Origin: Ruminococcaceae bacterium UBA6857
GTDB taxonomy: Bacteria > Bacillota > Clostridia > Oscillospirales > Acutalibacteraceae
DNA: 5,950 bases
Assembly: GCA_002451715.1 (NCBI GenBank)
Contig: DKDD01000162.1
Span: forward strand, 283 to 6,232
Reading direction: 5' to 3'
The position numbers were made by a program, and so were the translations under genes. The notes under the pieces were generated by a model. It saw only the letters and a list, made by a program, of their open reading frames with translations, was not told where the DNA came from and did no database searches. This document shows positions 1 to 4,657 of the stretch, piece by piece (positions within the stretch are counted from its first letter, which is position 1; every line of letters begins with the position of its first letter).

Positions 1-294
1 AAGGATGAAATTCATGAAATCGCTTCCCGTATGCTTGTTAAGACAAGCGAAAGACTTCATGCAATGGAAATTGAAATGACCTTCTCGCCGGAGGTTGTCA
101 CAATGGTTTCAGACGCAGGCTTTGACCCGGTTTACGGCGCAAGACCTCTTCGTCGTGCAATTCAAAGCAAAGTTGAAGACAAGCTTTCCGAACAGATTCT
201 TGACGGAACCGTTTTGCCGAAGCATAAGTACGAATGTGTTCTTGAAAACGGCGAAGTGAAGTTCAAGGAAGCCGAAACCACAGAAGCGGAATGA
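1..294 (+). CDS. clpC: ATP-dependent Clp protease ATP-binding subunit, ClpC type (C-terminal fragment)
   Basis: This is the last 97 codons of a Hsp100/Clp AAA+ unfoldase; the 5' part lies outside the window and the frame is open from base 1. The visible part is the small C-terminal subdomain of the second AAA+ module. It holds the sensor-2 signature GFDPVYGARPLRRAIQ followed by VEDKLSEQIL. The 'ED.LSE..L.G' continuation is typical of ClpC/ClpE, whereas ClpB usually has 'ETPLA..IL', so ClpC is the better call. ClpC proteins hand unfolded substrates to the ClpP peptidase in the cytoplasm, usually with an adaptor such as MecA; that is family knowledge and not visible here. The gene ends in tandem TGA TGA stops (292-297), 11 nt before an intrinsic terminator. 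The ATG at 31 is an internal methionine, not the start. ClpC versus ClpE cannot be settled from the tail alone. Confidence 0.9.
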   Translation, partial: KDEIHEIASRMLVKTSERLHAMEIEMTFSPEVVTMVSDAGFDPVYGARPLRRAIQSKVEDKLSEQILDGTVLPKHKYECVLENGEVKFKEAETTEAE

Positions 295-305
295 TGAAAA
301 AACAG

Positions 306-339
306 AACAGCCGGACGTGAAATGCGCCCGGCTGTTTTT
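306..339 (+). terminator. Intrinsic terminator of the Clp gene, probably bidirectional
   Basis: A perfect 9-bp stem, AACAGCCGG (306-314) with CCGGCTGTT (328-336), encloses a 13-nt loop and runs into a T tract (335-339). On the opposite strand the hairpin is followed by CTGTTTTTT, so it can also stop transcripts of the converging toxin ORF, whose stop codon is at 342-344. Confidence 0.85.
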
Positions 340-341
340 GG

Positions 342-605
342 TTAAAATATAGCTTTCAAATATTCCGTTCGTCCGTCAAGGATACGGATAATTTTTACCG
401 TTTCGTTTTGAACTTTGTAAAAGGCGATATGATTTTCACAGAACAGACACTTGTAATCCGTTTTGATTCCGCATTTTTCCTGCCAGCTTACTTCCATGTT
501 CGGTTGGTCTTCAAGCCGTTTAACCGAGCGTAAAATTCGTTCAATTACACTTTTTGCCGCAATCGGATTTTTAAGTGTGCCAGCAATATAATCGCTTATA
601 TTCAT
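342..605 (-). CDS. RelE/ParE-family toxin, N-terminally incomplete, no antitoxin
   Basis: An 87-residue reading frame related to the RelE/ParE toxin fold of type II toxin-antitoxin systems. The recognisable blocks are ISDYIAGTLKNPIAAK (residues 3-18, first helix), ILRSVKRLEDQP (second helix), the strand TDYKCLFCENHIAFYKV and the C-terminal VKIIRILDGRTEYLKAIF. Members of this group are usually about 95-105 residues and begin with a beta strand of the type 'Y.V.YT..A..DL..I'. Here the frame starts after that strand. Upstream in frame are only CSIPRQDL codons and then a TAA (630-632), and the ATG at 603-605 has no clear ribosome binding site. A neighbouring frame just upstream encodes VMFYTAA, which resembles the missing strand, so a frameshift is likely. 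No antitoxin ORF lies next to it; the upstream neighbour is a phosphatase that ends in its own terminator. It is probably a decaying orphan toxin, although a shortened but expressed protein cannot be excluded. Confidence 0.7.
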   Translation of the reverse strand: MNISDYIAGTLKNPIAAKSVIERILRSVKRLEDQPNMEVSWQEKCGIKTDYKCLFCENHIAFYKVQNETVKIIRILDGRTEYLKAIF

Positions 606-692
606 AAGGTCTTGCCGCGGTATAGAACATTACGGCAAATTCTGTTATCGGCATTGCAAGCCGGAGAAATTTTTTAATGTCAAGCAAAATTT

Positions 693-730
693 AAAAAATC
701 CCCTGCCGAAATTCATGCTTTCGGCAGGGG
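693..730 (-). terminator. Intrinsic terminator of the phosphatase gene
   Basis: A perfect 12-bp stem, CCCCTGCCGAAA (700-711) with TTTCGGCAGGGG (719-730), has a 7-nt loop. Read on the minus strand it is followed by a run of six T (698-693). It lies 12 nt past the phosphatase stop codon (743-745). It separates the phosphatase from the downstream toxin ORF. Confidence 0.9.
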
Positions 731-742
731 TCTTTGATTCAA

Positions 743-1681
743 TTATACAAGTTCAAAGCTGTAGTTTACGTCAACGTTGTGACCTTTCTGGAAGTTTCTT
801 CCGGTGAAAAGAATTTCGTTGTCATAAACTTCGACGTAATAACCGATTCCCTTGTCCTTAACGCCGAAATCGTTTGTCTTTCCGTATGTCGGAAGATTGA
901 TGCTGTAAACGTTGTCGGCAAGTTTTTCAACCGAACGTTCATACATTCCGTCGTGAAGGTGGCCGTTTATGTAAAATACGTTCTTATATTTTGTGAGAAT
1001 ATCTCTGACCTGCTGCGACTGGTCGCCAAGGTCGCCGGTTTTCCAAACTTCGGGAAGTCCGTGGGTTTCCTTGAGCGGCTGGTGGCAGATTACGAAAGCG
1101 GGCTTGCCCTCTGCGGTTGCTCTTTGAAGTTCGCTGTCGAGGAAAGCGAGCTGTCTGTCGGAAATATAAGCTCTTTCAAAAACCTGTTTTTCCGAACCCA
1201 TAACGATGAATGTGTAACCGTTGAGGTCGTAGGAATAAAAGCTTTCGCCCTTTGTGTCGATTCCGAGATACTCTTCAACTTTGTTCATGATGATCGGCTT
1301 GTTCTTTTTATAAGCATAACGGACATCGTGGTTTCCGGTTGCGATGATGAGGTTTTCCGTGGCGGTCTGGTTGTCAAGAACGTCAAAGAAGTTGTCATAT
1401 TCGCAGTTGAAGCCCATTTCGGTGAGGTCGCCCGCCATAACAACGGCATTGAAAGTTTCTTCGCTATTTGAAAGGTCTTTGAAAAGGCTTTCAAAATAAA
1501 ATTTTGTGTAAGCTTCGCCCATGACGTGAATGTCGCTGACTGTTACGAACGAAAGATTAACGTTGTCGCTGTCTTTGAACGTGATTGGATTTTCGGTTGA
1601 AGGACCGGTCATCCAGCCGAGCGAAATGAAAATTGCAACGAACATTGCGAAGATTTTTTTGAACGTTTTTACTGTAAGCAT
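743..1681 (-). CDS. Exported or membrane-anchored calcineurin-like metallophosphatase
   Basis: A 312-residue protein of the calcineurin-like metallophosphoesterase superfamily. All the dinuclear metal-site blocks are present in order: D50/H52 in VSDIH, GDLT (84-87), GNHD (116-119), H200 in CHQP, and GHLH (240-243). The enzyme should therefore be catalytically intact, hydrolysing a phosphomonoester or phosphodiester. The set resembles CpdA-like and secreted Ser/Thr phosphatase-like members, but the substrate cannot be read from the sequence. The N-terminus has lysines at 5, 8 and 9 and then a hydrophobic stretch (about 10-26). This looks like a signal peptide or an uncleaved membrane anchor; there is no lipobox cysteine and no obvious cleavage motif. 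The ATG at 1679-1681 is supported by AAAGGGAG at 1693-1700, although the 11-nt spacing is slightly long. A 30-residue ORF lies 53 bp upstream with no terminator between, so the two are probably one operon. Confidence 0.9.
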   Translation of the reverse strand: MLTVKTFKKIFAMFVAIFISLGWMTGPSTENPITFKDSDNVNLSFVTVSDIHVMGEAYTKFYFESLFKDLSNSEETFNAVVMAGDLTEMGFNCEYDNFFDVLDNQTATENLIIATGNHDVRYAYKKNKPIIMNKVEEYLGIDTKGESFYSYDLNGYTFIVMGSEKQVFERAYISDRQLAFLDSELQRATAEGKPAFVICHQPLKETHGLPEVWKTGDLGDQSQQVRDILTKYKNVFYINGHLHDGMYERSVEKLADNVYSINLPTYGKTNDFGVKDKGIGYYVEVYDNEILFTGRNFQKGHNVDVNYSFELV

Positions 1682-1734
1682 TGGTTATTAGTCTCCCTTT
1701 CTTTTTTGAGCTCTCTGCCCGGTGAAAAAAATTG

Positions 1735-1827
1735 TTATTCTGCGTTGGGGTCTTTGATCCAGCCGATTTTGACAAGGATTTTGATGATGAGTTTGTAAAC
1801 GCTTTCAAGTGCATCGAATGTGAACAT
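1735..1827 (-). CDS. Small amphipathic peptide (30 residues), unknown function
   Basis: A 30-codon reading frame beginning MFTFDALESVYKLIIKILVK and ending IGWIKDPNAE, then TAA (1735-1737). I do not recognise a family. The ATG (1825-1827) is preceded by GGAAAGGAGT (1836-1845) at 9-nt spacing, one of the best ribosome binding sites in the window. Residues 5-24 should form an amphipathic helix: K12, K16 and K20 fall on one face, and V10, L13, I14, I17, L18 and I21 give a hydrophobic side. The peptide could associate with the membrane. It is the first frame after a candidate promoter (1880-1908) and is followed by the phosphatase gene without a terminator. It may be a co-expressed small protein or a translated leader. 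The overlapping 85-codon frame (1557-1814) lacks these signals. Translation is inferred, not shown. Confidence 0.6.
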   Translation of the reverse strand: MFTFDALESVYKLIIKILVKIGWIKDPNAE

Positions 1828-1835
1828 AATATTTT

Positions 1836-1843
1836 ACTCCTTT
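1836..1843 (-). promoter_or_regulatory. Strong ribosome binding site of the 30-residue ORF
   Basis: AAAGGAGT read on the minus strand is a near-consensus Shine-Dalgarno sequence 9 nt before the ATG at 1825-1827. It is the main evidence that the short frame is translated, because no other plausible start lies at the right distance. Confidence 0.7.
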
Positions 1844-1879
1844 CCGGTTAAAAGCACTTAACCGATTATAATCATTAGT

Positions 1880-1908
1880 ATTTTATACCCGATTCACCGA
1901 TTCGTCAA
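1880..1908 (-). promoter_or_regulatory. Candidate sigma-A promoter for the peptide-phosphatase operon
   Basis: On the minus strand TTGACG (1903-1908), a 17-bp spacer and TAAAAT (1880-1885) form a good vegetative promoter about 52 bp before the peptide ATG. The -10 region could also be read as TATAAA at shorter spacing, and a second TATAAT lies downstream at 1865-1870 without a matching -35. The exact start point is therefore uncertain. Confidence 0.55.
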
Positions 1909-2010
1909 GGAAACGAAACATTTTCGTCAAAGCAGACAAAACTCGGAATGTTTTTTTGACAAACAATTCCAAAAAATTTGAAAGTATGCGCCCAAAGTTT
2001 TGCTTGATCC

Positions 2011-2043
2011 AAAAAATGAACCGCCGCATTAAGTTTGCGGCGG
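2011..2043 (-). terminator. Intrinsic terminator of the tetR-family gene
   Basis: A perfect 8-bp GC-rich stem, CCGCCGCA (2021-2028) with TGCGGCGG (2036-2043), has a 7-nt loop. On the minus strand it is followed by TTCATTTTTT (2020-2011). It starts 9 nt after the stop codon of the repressor gene. The rest of the 1828-2052 gap holds the downstream operon's promoter region and AT-rich sequence with no further gene seen. Confidence 0.88.
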
Positions 2044-2052
2044 CCGTGGTTT

Positions 2053-2652
2053 TTATTTTACGTTGTATTGTATATCCGGATCGCCGAGCACCAAAAGCCG
2101 TTTGATCATGATATATGTCAGCGAAACAAAGCGGTCAACCGAAATCGGTTCGTCGGAAAGAAGCCATTCTCTGACCATGCCGTAAAAACCGGTTGAAATA
2201 AACGTATAAAAAAGGTCATAAGTTGCGCGCTTGTTCGTTTTATGAAAAGCTTTGTAATACTCAAAATTGAAATCCCCGAAAATTTTTACAAGGCGCGGAA
2301 CAAAAGTTGAAGAAAACGACGTGTCAAGAAGCATAAGCGACGTATCTTTTCGTTCGTAGAAAAGAATTACCATGCTTTTTATTGTTGCAAGAACGTTTTT
2401 GGGAAAGCCCATCTCGCGAAAATCGGAAAGGAAACCTTTGACTTCATCAAGAAATTCGTTTTCAATTTCTTCAACAAGATCATAGATGTCTTTGTAATGA
2501 AAATAAAAAGCGTTTCTGCTGAGCTCTGCTTTTTGGCAAAGAGACTTAACGGTAATTTTGCTGAGAGGATATTCCTTTGCCAAGGCGGAAAGACTGTCTT
2601 CAAAGTTTTTTTTGGTCTTTTTGACACAGCTGTATCTTTTTTGCTCCTCCAT
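2053..2652 (-). CDS. TetR-family transcriptional regulator
   Basis: A 199-residue cytoplasmic regulator. Its N-terminal DNA-binding domain (about residues 11-65) has the classic TetR helix-turn-helix: KITVKSLCQKAELSRNAFYF (32-51) and then HYKDIYDLVEEI. The 'YFHYKD...DL' ending is diagnostic of the family. The remainder (about 70-199) is the variable helical ligand-binding and dimerisation domain, including GMVREWLLSDEPIS near the end, of the kind seen in many Clostridial TetR proteins. The length is normal. The ATG (2650-2652) has AAGGTGGG at 2661-2668, 8 nt upstream. It is divergent from the acyl-CoA synthetase-like gene, and TetR proteins commonly repress the adjacent divergent gene, so that gene is the likely target, perhaps with an acyl-CoA or fatty-acid ligand. 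The ligand is inference only. It has its own terminator at 2011-2043. Confidence 0.92.
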   Translation of the reverse strand: MEEQKRYSCVKKTKKNFEDSLSALAKEYPLSKITVKSLCQKAELSRNAFYFHYKDIYDLVEEIENEFLDEVKGFLSDFREMGFPKNVLATIKSMVILFYERKDTSLMLLDTSFSSTFVPRLVKIFGDFNFEYYKAFHKTNKRATYDLFYTFISTGFYGMVREWLLSDEPISVDRFVSLTYIMIKRLLVLGDPDIQYNVK

Positions 2653-2709
2653 TTTCTCAACCCACCTTATTAAAAATTATTAATCCGAGTACAAATTGAA
2701 ACGATGTGT

Positions 2710-2719
2710 AACAATTGTT
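2710..2719. promoter_or_regulatory. Palindrome, candidate regulator site
   Basis: AACAATTGTT is a perfect 10-bp palindrome centred 27 bp from the palindrome at 2736-2747. It overlaps the possible -10 box of a minus-strand promoter for the repressor gene (AACAAT, 2714-2719). Binding there could give autoregulation. Ten-base AT-rich palindromes occur by chance, so this is a weaker candidate than the 2736-2747 site. Confidence 0.35.
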
Positions 2720-2741
2720 CCTGTGCGTACCGAATTGTCAA
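2714..2741 (-). promoter_or_regulatory. Possible promoter of the tetR-family gene
   Basis: Read on the minus strand, the 12-bp palindrome supplies a second TTGACA (2736-2741). With a 16-bp spacer this meets AACAAT (2714-2719, four of six matches to TATAAT). The leader to the repressor ATG would be about 55 nt. The -35 box is strong and the -10 box weak. An alternative -10 (AATAAT, 2676-2681) lies closer to the gene but has no -35 partner. Confidence 0.4.
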
Positions 2742-2747
2742 TTGACA
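2736..2747. promoter_or_regulatory. Palindromic operator overlapping the -35 box
   Basis: TGTCAATTGACA is a perfect 12-bp inverted repeat. Its right half is the -35 box of the acyl ligase promoter. A protein bound here would block RNA polymerase, which fits a TetR-type repressor encoded by the divergent neighbour. Assignment to that repressor is inferred from position and symmetry. Confidence 0.6.
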
Positions 2748-2770
2748 GTGTTGTTGTCTAAGAATATAAT
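2742..2770 (+). promoter_or_regulatory. Consensus sigma-A promoter of the acyl ligase gene
   Basis: TTGACA (2742-2747), a 17-bp spacer and TATAAT (2765-2770) match the vegetative consensus exactly. The start point should fall near 2777, giving a leader of about 65 nt before the ATG at 2844. A promoter this strong implies high expression when free of repressor. Confidence 0.88.
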
Positions 2771-2843
2771 TTCTCTTGGTTTATGAGTACACTTTATCAC
2801 ATTTGTTACAGAATGTCAAATTTTATTTCAAGGAGAAAACATT

Positions 2844-4562
2844 ATGGCTTCATACAGCGAATATCCCGTACCCAAAGAACATTATCTTCATATGCCGACC
2901 GACGAATCGTGCTATGAATATCTGCATATGTGCTACGACCGAATTTCAAAAGATATCGGTGACTTCACCGCTTTTGTCACTCCGATTGCAGATCAGCTTT
3001 CGGACACGTCAATGACAAAATTCTTTGCCGACATTGAAAAGCTTGCGGCATATTTTGCCCACTGCGGACTCAAAAAAGGCGATGTTGTTGCAATTTTTCT
3101 TCCGACCTGCGGTCATGCACTCACTGTTTTTTATGCGCTCAACAAACTCGGCGTGATTGCGAACTTCATTCATCCGCTTCTTCCGCCCGACGCTCTTTCT
3201 GCGGCACTTGAACACACAAAATCAAAAATGCTTGTTGTGCTTGACGTGATGTGCGCTCCGTTTGCCGCGATAATGGCGAAGTATCCGACAATTGTCTGCT
3301 CGCTTTCCGATTATTGCGACGGCGTTGCGCTTCAGTATGCGCTTTACAACGAAAAGCAGAACGCCCATGTTCCGGAACTTGAAACAATTGTCCGCTTTAA
3401 GGACGCGCTTGACAACGATTATCCGATTCCGGAAACCGACAAAAGACCCGGAAGAGCCGACGCTGTTTATATGCATGGCGGCGGAACAACCGGAAAAAGC
3501 AAGACCATTATTCTTTCTTCTCCCGCTTTCAACCACGTTTCATATAAATATTATCTTCTTGACGAAGAGCATGATTACAAAACCGCACATTCGCTTTGCA
3601 CTTTGCCCTGTTTCCACGCATTCGGTCTCGGCGGAGCAATGATGTATGCTCTTTGCAATGCATATAAGCCTATTCTTATCACAAAATTTGACGCTGTTCA
3701 GGTTAACGAAATCATCAGAAAGCGCAACGTTATTGAAATTCTCAGCGTTCCGAAGATGTATCAGGGACTTGCCGCGGCGCCGAATTTTGAAAACGAAGGG
3801 CTCAAAAATCTTGCAATGACCTTTGCCGGCGGCGACCTTGTCAGCCTTGAATTTGTTGAAAAATTCAACGCAACGCTCAAAAAGCACGGCTCGTCTGCAC
3901 GCCTCGGCCGTGGTTACGGTCTTACCGAAATGTGCGCCGCCTGCACATCAAACGGAAATTCCGGCGACCCGAACAGCAGAAGAAGATATAAAGAAGAAAC
4001 CTGCGGCTATCCGCTTGCCGGCGTTGACCTTGAAATTTGGGACGACGACGGAAAGAAACTTCCGCAAGGCACAGTGGGCGAAGTTGTTGTTTCCGGCGAA
4101 AACATGATGAACCGCTATCTTCCCGATGACGACATTACCGAAACAGGAATTCTCACCGACGAAAACGGAAAGAACTGGATTAAGACCGGCGATATGGGAT
4201 ATCTTGACGAAGACGGACATCTCATCTTTTCCGGAAGAAAAAAGAGAATTATCATCATTGCAGGCTACAATATTTATCCAGCAACGATTGAAGAGCAGGT
4301 TTCGCGTCTTGATTACGTCAGAGAGGTTTGCGCCGTTCAGGGATACGACGACAATACAGGCAAGCCGCTTGTAAAGCTTTGCGTTTCGCTTACCGACCCC
4401 GACGCGGACAAAGATGAAATTATCGAAAAGCTGAAAACTTTCTGCAAAGAAAAAATCGAGGGTTATGCCTGCCCGAGAAAGTTCAAAATTCTTGACTTGC
4501 TTCCGAGAACGAAAATGGAAAAAATTGACTTCCTTAAGCTTTGCGACAAGGTTCCTCAATAA
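2844..4562 (+). CDS. Class I adenylate-forming enzyme, acyl-CoA synthetase-like
   Basis: A 572-residue cytoplasmic AMP-binding enzyme of the ANL superfamily, of normal length for acyl-CoA synthetases. Blocks in order are the P-loop HGGGTTGKSK (211-220), PCFHAFG (255-261), YGLTE (358-362), KTGD (447-450), the hinge and C-domain block SGRKKRIIIIAGYNIYPATI (463-482), and PRTKMEKID (554-562), where K560 should be the catalytic adenylation lysine. Such enzymes activate a carboxylic acid with ATP and usually transfer the acyl-AMP to CoA. A medium- or long-chain fatty acid is the likeliest substrate class, but it cannot be read from sequence. Oddities are GGGTTGKS in place of the usual SSGTTGxP loop and Glu559 where most relatives have Gly. 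The start is fixed by AAGGAG (2830-2835), 8 nt before the ATG. A divergent TetR gene suggests repressor control. The gene is monocistronic and ends at a strong terminator. Confidence 0.92.
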   Translation: MASYSEYPVPKEHYLHMPTDESCYEYLHMCYDRISKDIGDFTAFVTPIADQLSDTSMTKFFADIEKLAAYFAHCGLKKGDVVAIFLPTCGHALTVFYALNKLGVIANFIHPLLPPDALSAALEHTKSKMLVVLDVMCAPFAAIMAKYPTIVCSLSDYCDGVALQYALYNEKQNAHVPELETIVRFKDALDNDYPIPETDKRPGRADAVYMHGGGTTGKSKTIILSSPAFNHVSYKYYLLDEEHDYKTAHSLCTLPCFHAFGLGGAMMYALCNAYKPILITKFDAVQVNEIIRKRNVIEILSVPKMYQGLAAAPNFENEGLKNLAMTFAGGDLVSLEFVEKFNATLKKHGSSARLGRGYGLTEMCAACTSNGNSGDPNSRRRYKEETCGYPLAGVDLEIWDDDGKKLPQGTVGEVVVSGENMMNRYLPDDDITETGILTDENGKNWIKTGDMGYLDEDGHLIFSGRKKRIIIIAGYNIYPATIEEQVSRLDYVREVCAVQGYDDNTGKPLVKLCVSLTDPDADKDEIIEKLKTFCKEKIEGYACPRKFKILDLLPRTKMEKIDFLKLCDKVPQ

Positions 4563-4577
4563 AATTACATACACCTG

Positions 4578-4611
4578 AAAAAGGCGGCGCATTTTTTGCG
4601 CCGCCTTTTTT
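4578..4611 (+). terminator. Strong bidirectional terminator between converging genes
   Basis: A perfect 14-bp stem (left arm 4578-4591, core GGCGGCGCA; right arm 4597-4610, core TGCGCCGCC) has a 5-nt T loop and tails of T on both strands because the arms begin with A5 and end with T. It lies 15 nt after the acyl ligase stop and 47 nt past the stop of the converging membrane protein gene, so it can end both. Confidence 0.93.
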
Positions 4612-4657
4612 GTTGTGTTCGATAAGTGTTTTATCCGACGGAAGAATATGCTTTGGA

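Noticed and set aside
678..683. TTGACA just after the phosphatase terminator, as a promoter for the toxin ORF
   Set aside because: No acceptable -10 box lies 16-18 bp downstream on the minus strand; the best options are TTGCAA or TGCAAT at 18-19 bp. It may be a decayed promoter but cannot be supported.
734..1471. 245-codon plus-strand ORF opposite the phosphatase gene
   Set aside because: It lies wholly antisense to a gene with complete metallophosphatase motifs, has no ribosome binding site, and its protein shows no recognisable pattern. It begins just after the phosphatase terminator and looks like an open antisense frame caused by codon bias.
1557..1814. 85-codon minus-strand frame overlapping the peptide and the phosphatase start
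   Set aside because: Its ATG lacks a ribosome binding site, while the 30-codon frame over the same bases has an excellent one. Its composition (Ser, Lys and Asn rich, no pattern) looks non-coding.
1945..1970. Imperfect inverted repeat GGAAT-GTTT ... AAACAATTCC
   Set aside because: The stem is short and interrupted in AT-rich sequence. It has no link to a gene end or promoter and may well be chance.
2776..3015. 79-codon plus-strand frame starting upstream of the acyl ligase
   Set aside because: It overlaps the ligase start in a different frame, its ATG falls at about the expected transcription start, and it has no ribosome binding site.
3948..4592. 214-codon minus-strand ORF opposite the 3' half of the acyl ligase
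   Set aside because: It is antisense to conserved adenylation motifs, it starts inside the terminator hairpin at 4578-4611, and it lacks start signals. It is a shadow frame.
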